From positions 7,688,001 to 7,752,000 of the forward strand of contig OZ024935.1 in NCBI GenBank assembly GCA_964017235.1: a stretch of 64,000 nt of DNA. The letters run 5' to 3'. The position numbers and the translations under genes are program-made. Position 1 is the first letter of the stretch, and the number at the start of each line of letters is the position of its first letter. Below are positions 36,480 through 46,743 of the stretch, piece by piece. The stretch is from Sabellastarte sp. h YS-2021 (lineage: Eukaryota > Annelida > Polychaeta > Sabellida > Sabellidae). The notes under the pieces were generated by a model. That model worked only from the letters and a program-made list of their open reading frames with translations. It made no database searches and had not been told where the DNA came from.

Positions 36480-36555
36480 TTCATTACATGGTTAATTTAT
36501 AACCAATTTATCTGGGATAATTTTTTTCATTTGACAATTGAGCAGTATAGTTTTT

Positions 36556-36565
36556 TATATAAAAG
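36556..36565 (+). promoter_or_regulatory. TATA box before the duplicated small ORF
   Basis: TATATAAAAG lies 82 bases before the ATG at 36647. The equivalent site in the left copy is degraded. Confidence 0.5.
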
Positions 36566-36646
36566 ATATGGGTAAACATCCATGTAAATAATTGTCTATG
36601 TAAATATTTAGACTTGCTAGACATTTTATCTATTCTCTACTCTGTC

Positions 36647-36883
36647 ATGACTTTGATTTATGTGGAAACTCTCTGTGAGAGGTTCCATTTAAAGTTAATA
36701 TTGATTTTTAGTCTATTACATAGGTATCTGATTTCTTTCACCTTCAATTCCATTCAATGTGACTTGATTTATTACTTTTCACTGTGTGACGCTGAATTTT
36801 TAAAAAAATTTTTAAAGTCATTCTATGTAGAATCCTCTGTTAAAGATATCATTAGTATGGTCTACGCAATGATACCTGTATAG
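36647..36883 (+). CDS. Small hydrophobic protein of unknown function
   Basis: A 78-residue ORF beginning MTLIYVETLCERF. It is rich in Leu, Ile, Phe and Tyr and ends SMVYAMIPV. I do not recognise a family. Support comes from a diverged upstream copy that keeps the frame and the residues LIYVETLCER, SF-FNSIQCD, and from a TATA box at the right distance. It could be a membrane-interacting helical peptide. The plus-strand position between the RING gene and the minus-strand genes makes it a stand-alone transcription unit. Confidence 0.45.
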   Translation: MTLIYVETLCERFHLKLILIFSLLHRYLISFTFNSIQCDLIYYFSLCDAEFLKKFLKSFYVESSVKDIISMVYAMIPV

Positions 36884-37464
36884 GATTTTTTATTGAAATT
36901 CTTATGTATATATTGTTTGAAAGGGATATATGTTTATGTGACAATAAAATATGGAAAATTATAACATATATTATTCTCTATGAACTATTGTGACAAGAAA
37001 CTTACATATATGTATATATCAGACAGACATAATAATAATCAAAGGATGATAATTAGTACAATTAAAAAGAATTAAATATATAATATTCTTCCAAAAAATT
37101 CTCTGATAAGAAATGTCTGACTAAATTGTCAGAGATTATATGAAATTAAAAGATAAATTAGAATAAAATTTAAAAACACCTCTCTCCGTCTATACCTCTT
37201 TCATTTACTAAGTCATATCAAGTTACAGTGTAACTAATCTGTAACCATTCACATGTCATTTAAATATTATAAAATCAATCTAAAAGAAATCTTCTAGTAT
37301 AAATATCCGACTTCAAAAGATATAAAATTACATAATAATATATAATATTTTTCTACAAAGATCTCTCTGAATTACAGATCAAGAAATCACGTCAAATTAA
37401 AGTATCTGAACAAGTCCTTAACTATAAATTACAATAAAATACAAAATGTCTGTCTCTACTTTTA
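36884..37464. other. No gene seen
   Basis: Very AT-rich spacer with a few diverged internal repeats (ATAAATTAGAATAAAAT-type); an AATAAA lies near 36943. Confidence 0.4.
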
Positions 37465-37872
37465 CTTTTTCAATATAAAGACTTTCTTATATCTTCGACC
37501 AGATCTGGTCTCGATGAAACTGGTTTCTTGCAGTTCAGAAACCTGGTCAGATTCAGTTGATACATCTACAGATCTCAGGACCGAGAGATCATCCATTTCT
37601 ATCTCAAAGTCTGTAGACTTAGTGTCAGATACCGGAGTAGCCTTATCAAGAACCTCAATGATACTTGAAGATAGATCTGTAGCAATTATCCTCTCCTCCC
37701 TTATATTATCAAATATTTTCCTAGCATCAGTCTGTATCCGATCATTCCAGGTATCACCGGATAATGAGGTCTCAGGATAGGTGGAACTTAATTCTTCTGA
37801 TGAAAATTTCAGATTAACAGCTCTTTCTTTAGGACAGGTAGATTCAACAGCTGTACTATCAGTCTCAGCCAT
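37465..37872 (-). CDS. Acidic hypothetical protein
   Basis: From the ATG at 37872 the minus strand encodes ~135 residues rich in Ser, Thr, Glu and Asp, ending in a basic tail (TRSGRRYKKVFILKK). The frame is open further upstream to about 38030, where it overlaps the end of a membrane-anchor frame. It may therefore be the tail of a longer protein joined by splicing or separated by a frameshift. No family is recognised. Confidence 0.4.
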
Positions 37873-37925
37873 GTGAGATTCATTTCCCTCATCACTCCCT
37901 AGACAGTCAAATATTCTATCCAATA

Positions 37926-38128
37926 CTATGAACAACAACCTGTCTTTGAAGCTACGAATGATGAAACTGCGATCCCACCTATAAATCCTAGAATAGGAAT
38001 GACTAGAAGACCATACAAATCATCGTCATCATCATCATCACTCTCTAAATCATCAGCATCATCGTCCTTGTCATAGTCCTGGTCAGTTTATTTATGGTCT
38101 GAGCTGGGTGGAATCTCTGATGCCTGAT
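37926..38128 (-). pseudogene. Membrane-anchor exon with Asp-rich stalk
   Basis: Minus-strand frame with an Asp-rich run (about DDLESDDDDDDDD), then a hydrophobic span LYGLLVIPILGFIGGIAVSS and a short CCS tail before TAG. A good acceptor (TTTGTGTTTTAG) precedes it at 38129, but a TAA occurs 13 codons into the exon in this frame. It looks like the transmembrane end of a surface protein whose ectodomain may be encoded at 38.66-39.2 kb. Confidence 0.4.
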
Positions 38129-38209
38129 CTAAAACACAAAACCAGGAAAATATTATATGAACTGGCTATTACACCCTGTGCTTCATATATTATGAATATA
38201 TTTGATGAA

Positions 38210-38345
38210 TTTTCATCTCTAACCCAAAAGCCCTAACCCTAATATGCATCTCACTACACAGATACCATAGAGAGCATTGATCAGGTTGGAATTTTCATCT
38301 TTAACCCCAAAGCCCTAACCCTAATATGCATATCACTAGAGAGAT
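38210..38345 (+). repeat. CCCTAACCCTAAT-containing tandem pair
   Basis: Two ~80-base units share TTTTCATCT-TAACCC-AAAGCCCTAACC and AGATACCATAGAGAGCATTG. Relatives lie at the inner ends of both TIRs and at about 55700-55980. Confidence 0.6.
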
Positions 38346-38413
38346 ACCATAGAGAGCATTGGTCACTCGAATTGCTTTCATAAAATGAAACTGAAAATCT
38401 TCAGAGATATTGC

Positions 38414-38481
38414 CTTCGTGTGCTTACCCTGGGGTTCGAAATTTCCCGTTAATTTTAATTGGGAATGGAGATTTTCAACAG
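38414..38481 (+). repeat. Dispersed Polinton module, copy 4
   Basis: GCTTACCCTGGGGTTCGAAA, TTCCCGTTAATTTTAATTGG, ATTTTCAACAG. It lies within the putative intron of the minus-strand membrane gene. Confidence 0.85.
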
Positions 38482-38660
38482 GGCTGCGCATTGCTAATAC
38501 AATAACTGGCTGAAAAATGTAATTCCTCTCCAAACTGACTAGTGCATAATATCAAAGGCCTAAGGTGATATATAATTATATATCCATATTTACATATACC
38601 TGGAGACATTAAACCTCCCAAAACATCCAGAAATTAGACTAAATATATTGTATCTCTTAC

Positions 38661-39206
38661 CCAAGTTACATCCAATGACAATGACTATGCTATCTGAGTA
38701 TTCACATTCCCCCTCACAGTTCCAGTATAGGATTCTGAGCTTAGCATAATTCTTAATAATAGTCCTAAGGATGATCGGATGATCTTTCCAATGTAACATT
38801 TCTCATATATCAAAACGTCTAGGTCATAATCACCACATTTTTCACCGTAATTTTCAAAGTCCTACATCGACCTCAACCCCACAATATGCAATGTGCCTGT
38901 CTATGCTATCTGAGTATTCACATTCCCCCTCACAGTTCCAGTATAGGATTCTGAGCTTAGCATAATTCTTAATAATAGTCCTAAGGATGATCGGATGATC
39001 TTTCCAATGTAACATTTCTCATATATCAAAACGTCTAGGTCATAATCACCACATTTTTCACCGTAATTTTCAAAGTCCTACATCGACCTCAACCCCACAA
39101 TATGCAATGTGCCTGTCTCCTCGTGGAAATTACACTCCACATGATAACAGTTTGTAGTTGTTATAAGAAAACAAACAAAAATCAAAATAAAACTGAAATA
39201 CGCCAT
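38661..39206 (-). pseudogene. Secreted cysteine-containing protein, disrupted
   Basis: The ATG at 39206 starts MAYFSFILIFVCFLITTTNC, a textbook signal peptide, followed by a short Cys-containing segment and a TAG. The same frame stays open beyond the stop through CGDYDLDVLIYEKCYIGK. The alternative frame then carries NCEGECEYSDSIVIVIGCN up to a possible donor (GTAAGA, at 38660). A perfect 216-bp tandem duplication disrupts the order. The secreted, cysteine-rich layout suggests a small extracellular or virion-surface domain. No family is named. Confidence 0.4.
38685..39116. repeat. Perfect 216-bp tandem duplication
   Basis: 38685-38900 and 38901-39116 appear identical base for base. It is therefore either very recent or an assembly artefact. 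It lies inside the disrupted secreted-protein gene. Confidence 0.85.
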
Positions 39207-39244
39207 CCTTCCGTAAAATATAAACAGAAATATATGAATTCAAG

Positions 39245-39312
39245 GCGTCAAAAAACGTCATAGGGTTTAAAAATTACGTCACAAGGTATGGAGGTATGTT
39301 TCCGTGTAATGT
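39245..39312 (-). promoter_or_regulatory. Cluster of CRE-like TGACG motifs
   Basis: On the minus strand, just upstream of the signal-peptide ORF, lie GTGACGTAAT, ATGACGTTTT and TTGACGCC within 50 bases, plus GTGATGTCAC slightly further out. These match half or variant ATF/CREB sites. They could regulate the neighbouring gene, but short motifs can arise by chance. Confidence 0.35.
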
Positions 39313-39410
39313 GACATCACAATTCGTTTTCTCGCAGGAAAACTATTAATTGAACAATATTATTTTATATTTCTTACCTTTATGGGTTGATTTCAGTCTC
39401 CTCATCAGCC

Positions 39411-39715
39411 CTAAGCCCTACATCTCTCACTTCTATCCCATTGCCCTCGTTTTCCAAAATCTCTGTTAAACCTAGAGCAGAGTAATTTTTTTTTTAGGAT
39501 CCATACGATTAGAAATGCAGACAAAATGCATGAGGTGCTGGTTGAGAACATAAGCCAGTAGTATCTTTGGATGTGAGAGCTATTGTTTGCTGTAATTTTT
39601 GTCATATTATAGAAAGATCCTTTGGATGAATACTGGGCAGTGCTAGTGGAATTCCAGAGATCTGTTGATGAGACTGAGGACTGGTTAAGATTCCATATCT
39701 CTCTCTCTGTTGTAG
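39411..39715 (-). CDS. Single-pass membrane protein, C-terminal exon
   Basis: The minus-strand frame is open from a strong acceptor (TTTTTTTTCTTAATTAG at 39716) to a stop at 39411, about 100 residues. The first two thirds are Ser/Thr/Asn-rich with several N-glycosylation sequons (NQS, NST, NMT, NNS). Then comes a hydrophobic span (LMFSTSTSCILSAFLIVWIL) followed by KKK and a basic tail. This is the layout of a type I glycoprotein end. No upstream exon was found; translation from the internal ATG at 39605 would give 64 residues. Confidence 0.45.
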
Positions 39716-39789
39716 CTAATTAAGAAAAAAAAGGCAAAAATTACACTTTGTTATAATTCATCATTGACATTAAATCCTAACAGGAAATT

Positions 39790-40128
39790 GCTAAAAGCTG
39801 AGCCAATGAAGGTTTACAGGTCCTACGGGCTCTGGAAAGACAAAGTTTGTGTTTAAGGTATTCGAGTCCAGTGGAGAAGGTGTACTATTTTTATGGGGTA
39901 TGGCAGGATTCTTTTGACAACAAAGTAATTGAAAATTTGGAATTTATTCAGGGACTTCCTGACGAGACTCGAATTAAGCAAATTGCTGACTCTTAGCATA
40001 ATCTGATTATTATTGATGATTTACAGATGACAGCAGTGAATAGTCCCTCCATTACCAATCTATTTAGTAGGGATTCACATCATAGGAATCTCAGCGTCTT
40101 TTTAATACTACAAAATCTCTACCATTCT
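39790..40128 (+). pseudogene. Polinton packaging ATPase, 5' part (split)
   Basis: An FtsK/HerA-type ATPase that in viruses drives genome packaging. It contains the Walker A motif TGPTGSGKT at about 39817-39845, and after a frame change YGVWQDSFD, then NLIIIDDLQ (Walker B) and SRDSHHRNLSVFLILQNLYH. There is a frame change before Walker A, another near 39890 and a TAG before the Walker B strand. The gene is then interrupted by the LINE at 40129 and resumes at 44599. It is clearly non-functional here. Confidence 0.8.
40112..40128 (+). repeat. LINE target-site duplication, left
   Basis: AAAATCTCTACCATTCT, repeated after the LINE poly-A at about 44599-44615. The exact length is ambiguous by a few A residues. 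Confidence 0.85.
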
Positions 40129-40426
40129 ATGTAGAGAAGTCTGTTATACATTAATAGAAAAGTACTTTGTTTTAGTTACACTAGCCCAAGAGAAAAAGCT
40201 GAATTTGGAAGAAAATTTAACAGTGTGTAAATGGTTATTTTTAAAATGTTACATTTGTTACATAATGATAGTTTTTGAACTATTGGAGTGGATAACTTTG
40301 AGAAATGTTTGTGCTGATCCCTATTGTGTGCGGGTGTGCTCAATACTCTCTAGTACTGGCATTGTTTATTTTAACATGGCAGTAATTTGGACGCTTTTCA
40401 GTATTATTTAGAATTAAATATTGAAA

Positions 40427-40678
40427 ATGGGTGATAAAGTTAAACTCTCAAGTGCAAATTGTAGGGGTTTGCGCAATAAAATTAAAAGATATGATGTTAT
40501 TAATTACATGAAAAGTAAGAAGGTTCATATATTATGCCTGCAAGATACACATCTTACATCAGATGATGAAGCTGATTTAAAATCAATTTGGGAAGGTGAG
40601 ATATTACTACATGAAGTTAACACTAACTCCAGAGGAGTCGCCATACTTTTAAACAATACATTTGAATATAAAATTTAA
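40427..40678 (+). pseudogene. LINE ORF2, endonuclease N-terminal part
   Basis: Reads LSSANCRGLRNKIKRYDV, then VHILCLQDTHL and SRGVAILLN, the N-terminal strands of an apurinic-like endonuclease that nicks target DNA. The usual QETH motif is QDTH here. The frame ends at TAA 40676 and continues in another frame from ~40702. Confidence 0.75.
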
Positions 40679-40701
40679 AATATCTTTCGAGTGCAGGAAA
40701 C

Positions 40702-42912
40702 ATGATCGTGCTTGATTTTCAATTAAGCGATATAAGTGTCAAATTAATTAATATTTATGGTCCAAATGCTGACGACACCAGTTTTTATAATTTCTGGATG
40801 ATAGCTGGATTATTAAATCAAAATGAAGAAGAGTATGTATTATGGTGTGGAGACTTCAACATGATATTTAACCCAACCTTTGACAGCCACAATTACATTA
40901 ACTTGAATAACCCCAGATCTCGCACAGTGGTTATGAATATGATGGAGGAATATAATTTAGTGGACACATTTAGATACTTTAACCCTGAAATAAAAAGATT
41001 TACATGGCGCAGACAAAACCCATTGAAACAAGCTAGATTAGATTATCTTATAGCCTCATCTAGTTTTACAGACCTTGTGAACAAAATTAATATTATTCCT
41101 GGCTACAGATCAGACCATTCAATATTGCAACTAGATATTTTGTTAAATAAATTTTACAGAGGTAAAGGGAGCTGGAAGTTTAACACGAACTTACTCAAAG
41201 ACATAAATTATCTTAAACTTATAAATGAATGTATTCAAGAAGAAATAATAAAATATGCTGTCCCAGTTTATAATATCGAAAAAATCAACTTAATTAATGA
41301 ACACGATATACACTTGAGAATTCCAGATGACTTATTTTTAGAAATGCTCATACTTCGCATGAGAGGTGAGAGTGTTAAGTTTTCTAGTGTTAAAAAAAAT
41401 GAAAATATAAAGGAAAAGAAACTTATCTCTGAAATACAGGCTTTAGAAAAAAATAATGATAGTATAAAACAAGAAACACTGGAATCCAAAAAGCATGAAT
41501 TAATACAGTTAAGAGAACAGAATATGAAAGGACACTATGTTAGGTCACATGTTCAGTGGTTACATGAAGGTGAGAGACCAACACAGTATTTTTGTTCATT
41601 GGAACAACATAACTATTTGAATAAAACTATTAAAAAGGTTAAGAAAAAAGATAACACATTGATCACTGACCAGGGACAAATTCTGTTAGAACTAAAGAAT
41701 TTCTATAGTCAACTGTACCGAGCACAAGATGAAAGCTTGAAAGAGTTTGACCTTGATCTTATATTTAAGGACATAAAATTAAGTAGAATAACAAATGACC
41801 AGGCAACATCAATCGAAGGTGATTTGAAAGAAGAAGAGCTATTTGAATCTTTAAAAATTATGAAAAATAATAAATCGCCGGGGATAGATGGCTTTCCCAC
41901 TGAGTTTTTAAAAGTCTTTTGGAAATACTTAGGTAAATGGATACTTAGAGCCCTTAATACTAGTTTTAAAAAAGGAATTCTTCCTCTGACCTTACGACAA
42001 TGCCTTTTAACTTGCCTTCCTAAAAGTGGAAAGCCAAGAGAATTTATTAAAAACTGGCGACCATTGTCAATGTTAAGTGTTATTTATAAACTTGCCTCTG
42101 CCTCAATAGCAAATAGAATCAAACCACTATTGAATGGTCTGATCAGCCAAAACCAGAATGGCTTCGTTCCCGGTCGATATATTGGGGAGTCAACACGGTT
42201 GATATATGATATAATGCATGCTGCTGAAAAATCTAAAATACCAGGACTACTAATGTTAATCGATTTTGAAAAGGTGTACGATTCAATATCTTGGAAATTC
42301 ATATATAAAGTGTTAACACAAATGGGTTTCACAGAAAAGTTCATAGGTTGGATAAAGTTATTCAATAAAAATATAGAAACTACTATCATGCAGAATGGGG
42401 TTATGTCAGAATTTATCAAGATAGGTCGTGGCTGCAGACAGGGGGACCCAATTTCAGCATACCTATTTATTATGGCAGCTGAAGTATTAAATATGCTTAT
42501 AACTTATAATGATAAAATAGTAGGCATAACATTTAACAACACTGAGTTTAAATTGTCTCAATATGCTGATGACACCACTCTAATCCTAGATGGTTCTCAA
42601 CAATCATTACAAAATGCACTTAACATATTGGAAATCTTTGGCACATATTCTGGGTTAAAGGTAAATACGGACAAAACCAAAAGTATTTGGATTGGTAAGA
42701 AAAAACATTCAAACGATAAATTAATAAGTCAAAGATTTGATTGGAATACTACTAAATTTAATATGCTTGGGTTGAAATTTTCAGTAGATTTACAAAAAAT
42801 GCCAGAAATTAACTTTCGAAGTAAGCTGGTGGAGATTAAAGACAGTATCAATCACTGGAGTAAGAGAAAACTTACTCCCATGGGCAAAGTTACTGTGATT
42901 AAAACTTTTTAA
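40702..42912 (+). pseudogene. LINE ORF2, endonuclease C-terminus and reverse transcriptase
   Basis: A 736-residue open segment. Endonuclease motifs come first: NIYGPNADD, WCGDFNM, YLIAS and YRSDHSIL. Then comes a coiled, Lys/Glu-rich linker (residues ~215-290). The reverse transcriptase follows with NNKSPGIDGFPTEF, NWRPLSMLSVIYKL, GFVPGR, LLMLIDFEKVYDSI (catalytic Asp), GRGCRQGDPIS and QYADDTTLI (catalytic pair, near 42562). The C-terminus WSKRKLTPMGKVTVIK is typical of Tx1/L1 ORF2. The frame ends in a T run at ~42907 and continues one frame over. Confidence 0.85.
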
Positions 42913-44237
42913 TGGCCAAGCTAAACCACCTCTTTTTGAGCCTACCACACCCAGACATAAACTTTATTAATGAGTTAAACAACATATTCTATAAATTTAT
43001 ATGGTCAAACAAAACACCCAAAATAAATAGAAAAACCTTAACATTGGATTACCACTTAGGTGGCATAAAAATGGTACAATTAGAACACTTTATAATGGCA
43101 CTTAAGATCACGTGGGTAAGGAGGCTGATTAAAAAAAATGCACCTTGGGTCAAACTTTTCAGACATCAGATAATCTCAGATATAAATAAGTTGTTATATG
43201 TAGGTTCTCAACTTGGTTTAGAAATTAACAAAAAAATTACCAATAATTTCTGGATCGATGTTTTTAAAGCTTGGGATACATTATGTAATGAACAAACCAC
43301 ACATAGTTATGAAGAGTTACTATCTGCACCCTTATGGTATAATACAAAATTGTCAATAGAGACTATGTACTTTCCCAATTGGTACAGAAAAGGTATTATA
43401 TTGATCTCAGATGTATTGGATGTTGACGGTAGTTTCTTTATCATTGAGAAAATTAAAAAGGTCTATTCTCTGGACAGTATTAACCCCCTGAATTATATAA
43501 GAGCCAAAACAGTTGTGAATAAGTATATACACAAATATGATCAAATGAAACATTCAAAAATTATTAGACGAGTGATGCCAATGAATATGTGTATTATTAA
43601 TACCAGTAAAAAGGGTGCAAAAAGCTATTACAGAATTTTAGAACAAAATAAATATAATGACCATAAAATAAAGGTAAAATGGAACCAGGATTTTGGAATA
43701 AATATAGATAAAAAAACTTGGAATGCAACATTCAAAATTGCTTTTAACACGATATCAAACAATATCTTTACATGGTTTCAAGTAAAAATTTTGTATAGAA
43801 TACTTGGAACTAGAAAATATCTGACAAAACTAGGCATATACAATGAAGACATCTGTAAAAGGTGTAAAATCGAAGAAGAAAATCTAATGCATATGTTTGT
43901 TGGGTGTGCAGAAGTTGCAAAATTTTGGCAAGTTATAGAAAATTATGTAGCAGATAATTCAGGTATAAAAATAAAATTTACTGATTTTACCATCATGTTT
44001 GGATATCACCCAACAGATAGTAATAAAATACCTATTAACGCATTAATTCTTGTGGTTAAAAAATATATATACGATAGTTCAATCTCAAATACAACTGGTA
44101 ATTTAAATCTACTTGTTTTAAAACACAGATTACAAGAAATGTATTCAGATGAAAAAATGCTAAGCGTTCTCAATAGCACAGAAAATACATTTAAACAAAA
44201 TTGGGGAAAATTACAAAATGTATTTAGCCATCCATGA
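42912..44237 (+). pseudogene. LINE ORF2, C-terminal part
   Basis: A 441-residue segment beginning MAKLNHLFLSLPHP and continuing the reverse-transcriptase thumb region. It ends with a Cys/His motif (CKRCKIEEENLMHMFVGC), common near the C-terminus of L1/Tx1-like ORF2 proteins, where it helps bind RNA. It is separated from the upstream frame by a single frame change. Confidence 0.75.
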
Positions 44238-44578
44238 ACTTATGGGGAATGCAGGGCTCAACTGCACAGAGAGATTGGTGCGCTTTTGTAGTATGTGAGT
44301 TGTGTCAAAAACATTCTGTGTTCTATTATAATGTATTTTTATTTTGGTTTATAAAAAATACCTACACTGAAGTCTTTTGTTATATGATAAAACATGTATA
44401 TGGGATTACTAAAACTGTATCCTACATGGTACATTTGATTTGGTATATGGAAAAAAACTTGTACTAAATACTGTTTACATGAAAAAAACATGTATAGGTG
44501 ATTACTAAAACTGTGCTGTTTAAAACTGTATAACTGATGTAATACTGAGTGCATTATTGATTGTGACCTCTACATAGA

Positions 44579-44598
44579 AATAAAGTTAAAAAAAAAAA
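44579..44598 (+). terminator. LINE polyadenylation signal and poly-A
   Basis: AATAAA at 44579-44584 followed by a run of A, merging into the target duplication. Confidence 0.8.
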
Positions 44599-44858
44599 AA
44601 AATCTCTACCATTCTGGAAAGTACAGTAGAGACATTACCCTGAATACTCATTATTTTATTTTGTTTAAAAATCCTAGGGATATAAATCAAATAAAAATTT
44701 TAGGAAATCAGTTAGGAATGTGTGGTAAGGTCTGTCTGGCCTATGAAGACGCCACTACAGAATCTTACAGTTACTTGCTGATAGATCTATCTCCTACCAG
44801 GGATAAGAGCTCATGGGTACGCACCCATATTTTTCCTGATGAATACCTAACTATATAA
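44599..44858 (+). pseudogene. Polinton packaging ATPase, 3' part
   Basis: Begins with the duplicated target and continues the ATPase frame interrupted at 40128. Segments such as LFKNPRDINQIKILGNQLG are typical of the C-terminal half of Polinton ATPases. It ends at TAA 44856-44858, which overlaps the TATA box of the next gene. Confidence 0.75.
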
Positions 44859-44860
44859 AT
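44852..44860 (+). promoter_or_regulatory. TATA box of the small basic protein gene
   Basis: TATATAAAT, 40 bases before the ATG at 44900. It overlaps the ATPase stop codon. Confidence 0.6.
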
Positions 44861-44899
44861 AGCTATAAATACTTGCTAGATCAAAGACTACTGATCAGT

Positions 44900-45208
44900 A
44901 TGTCTTCTAATCTCCTTAGATCAAAGCATTTTCTAAAGGTCATATTGGATAACAATAAGATTTTAAATAAGTATATGTTCTCAGAGGCTAATCAGTCACA
45001 AATAAAAGCCATTGCAGAGATTTTCTTCAATATTTTTCGTCTGCCACTAAGTAAAAAGACCAAGGCAAAATTTGAAAAGTATTCTGCCTTGATTAAACGA
45101 TTTCTAAGAAGGGTTAGAGGGCGGCTTCAATTACTGAAGAGGCATCACAGAATTTTTACAGATTTATTATATACCATAAGGAATTATATCAAGCAAATTT
45201 TACAATGA
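44900..45208 (+). CDS. Small basic Polinton protein (core-like)
   Basis: 102 residues from the ATG at 44900 (MSSNLLRSKHFLKVIL), preferred to an earlier in-frame start because it follows the TATA box at a natural distance. It is helical and strongly basic (KKTKAKF, RRVRGRLQLLKRHH). Polintons commonly encode a small protein of this kind just before integrase, with NQ-IKAIAEI-FN in the middle. It may bind DNA in particles. That role is inferred. The stop overlaps the next start as ATGA. Confidence 0.65.
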   Translation: MSSNLLRSKHFLKVILDNNKILNKYMFSEANQSQIKAIAEIFFNIFRLPLSKKTKAKFEKYSALIKRFLRRVRGRLQLLKRHHRIFTDLLYTIRNYIKQILQ

Positions 45209-45573
45209 ATAAATTTGTAATGATACCTCATGAACAATTTTTAAAATTTAAAAAATGTCTCGAGAGTGAAAAGCAGAATGCGTATAAAGACAATACTACT
45301 GAGCAGGAATCAGGGCAATCGGAAAATGCTGTAACATCATCCAAGGCTGAGACTGGAAGCAATGAGAGCCTATATATGTCACCACCACCAGGAATACCTG
45401 AGATCAGTGTAGACAAACGATTCAGTGATGATCAAAAATCCCCAACTAATTCAACTGGAGGAAGGGTTAAACAGCAAGGAAGAACGGCTACAAAACAGAG
45501 GGGAGGCAGCAGGGAGTCTATCAGAGAGCGCAAACCAAAATGGATTAAATTCTGGAATAAAAATCTCTCCTGA
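45205..45573 (+). CDS. Small Polinton protein upstream of integrase
   Basis: 122 residues starting MNKFVMIPHEQFLKFKK, a hydrophobic-basic N-terminus shared by the second small protein in many Polintons. A Ser/Glu/Pro-rich, probably disordered middle and a basic end (RERKPKWIKFW) follow. It overlaps the previous gene by four bases and the integrase N-terminal region by about 30-40 bases. Function unknown; a structural or assembly role is possible. Confidence 0.6.
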   Translation: MNKFVMIPHEQFLKFKKCLESEKQNAYKDNTTEQESGQSENAVTSSKAETGSNESLYMSPPPGIPEISVDKRFSDDQKSPTNSTGGRVKQQGRTATKQRGGSRESIRERKPKWIKFWNKNLS

Positions 45574-46698
45574 TGTGGAGGTACTCCTTAAAGATGCATA
45601 TTATAACCCCAGTAGTCCCGCCTCCTTCAGCGGGGTTGAAAAATTGTACGATTTCGTGAAAAAAATGGTCAATATAAGATTTCAAAGAGATCTATTAAAC
45701 AGTGGCTAGCTAAACAGGAGATCTATACTTCACATCATCCTGTCAGGAGACGTTTCAAGAGACCCAAGGTCCTTTCCTTCTCCAAAAATTATCAATGGGA
45801 TACAGATACTGCTAATATGGTGAAATACAGAAAATCGAATGATAATTATGGCTATTTTGTGGTTTTTATCGATATATTTACTCGTTATCTCTATACCAGA
45901 CCAATGTATACTCTCACAGGAAAGGAAATGAAGCAAGTCATGTCTAATATTTTTGAGGAATCAGGGGTGAAACCACAGAAAATAAGAAGTGACCAAGGTA
46001 GTGAATATAAAAATTCAGAGGTGACCAAATTTTTGAGAACCTCGAAGGTGGATCAGATGTTTACTTATTATGAAACTAAAGCTAATTACGCAGAGAGAGT
46101 AATAAAAACAATTAAACTCAAGATATTCAAATATTTAACAGCTAGAGAATCCTTCAGATGGGTGGATAATTTACAAAACTTTACGGCTAGTTACAACAAT
46201 GCCAGCCATAGATCTATTAAGATGACCCCCACAAAGGCTCAGAGTTCAAACCAATATGATATATGGTCTTATCAATACGGCCTCAAAACTAAGGGCATTA
46301 AGAAAGAAATAAGGATGAAGAAGACCAGACCTAACCCTAAAAGGGTGAAATTTAAGTATAAGGTCGGTGATAGGGTTAAAATAAGTTATCTAAAGAACAG
46401 TTTCGATCGAGAATATGCTGAAAAATGGTCTGGTGAGATTTTTACAATCATTGATAGAAAACTAAACCAAGATATCCCAATGTATCAACTAAAAGATTAT
46501 CAAAATGAGGTCATAACGTCATATTTTTATGAGCCTGAATTACAAGTAGCATTTTTGGATGAAAATATGGTCTACAAAATAGAAAAAATTCTTAAAAAAA
46601 GGAAAAGAAAGGGGATATCAGAGGTGCTGGTAAAATGGAAAGGATGGCCAAGCAAATTTAATTCCTGGATACCAGAGACAGATATGGAAGAGCTATAA
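45540..46698 (+). pseudogene. Polinton integrase with chromodomain, one frameshift
   Basis: A retroviral-type (RVE) integrase that inserts the linear element. The N-terminal helical part (YYNPSSPASFSGVEKLYDFV) is in one frame up to about 45665. The rest (from KRSIKQWLAKQEIYTSHHPV at ~45685) is in another. The catalytic triad is visible: D in QWDTDTANM (~45795), D in RSDQGSEY (~45990) and E in NYAERVIKTIK (~46095). The C-terminus is a chromodomain (VYKIEKILKKRKRKG ... LVKWKGWPSKFNSWIPE, ~46570-46695), which may target methylated histones. From 45817 the frame is open for 293 residues. Confidence 0.9.
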
Positions 46699-46701
46699 AT
46701 A
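46692..46701 (+). promoter_or_regulatory. TATA box of the penton-like gene
   Basis: GCTATAAATA overlaps the integrase stop and lies about 45-60 bases before the penton start codons. Confidence 0.6.
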
Positions 46702-46743
46702 GCCAATGCTTTCCTGTGGTTGTATTAAGGCGCTCATAATTGA

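Larger units (their letters stand above)
40129..44598 (+). mobile_element. Tx1-like LINE inserted in the Polinton ATPase gene
   Basis: Flanked by a ~17-bp target duplication and ending in AATAAAGTTAAAAAA and poly-A. Only ORF2 is present; fewer than 300 bases precede it, so the 5' end including ORF1 is missing. ORF2 has an APE-type endonuclease, reverse transcriptase and C-terminal Cys/His motif in the style of the L1/Tx1 clade. Two frame changes (near 40680 and 42905) and no ORF1 mean it is dead on arrival or recently decayed. It is the youngest layer in the stack. Confidence 0.85.

Noticed and set aside
37514..37780. Plus-strand frame opposite the acidic protein
   Set aside because: It is the complement of a low-complexity acidic frame without its own promoter or domain.
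38661..39206. IL-17-like or cystine-knot cytokine
   Set aside because: The cysteine spacing is only loosely similar and the frame is broken; naming a family would be over-reading.
40205..40411. Small frame before LINE ORF2 as ORF1
   Set aside because: Too short and hydrophobic; it lacks any RNA-binding or coiled-coil feature, so ORF1 is taken as lost by 5' truncation.
45425..45709. Separate gene in the second frame
   Set aside because: Its first half is only the shifted reading of the upstream small protein; the second half is the integrase N-terminus.
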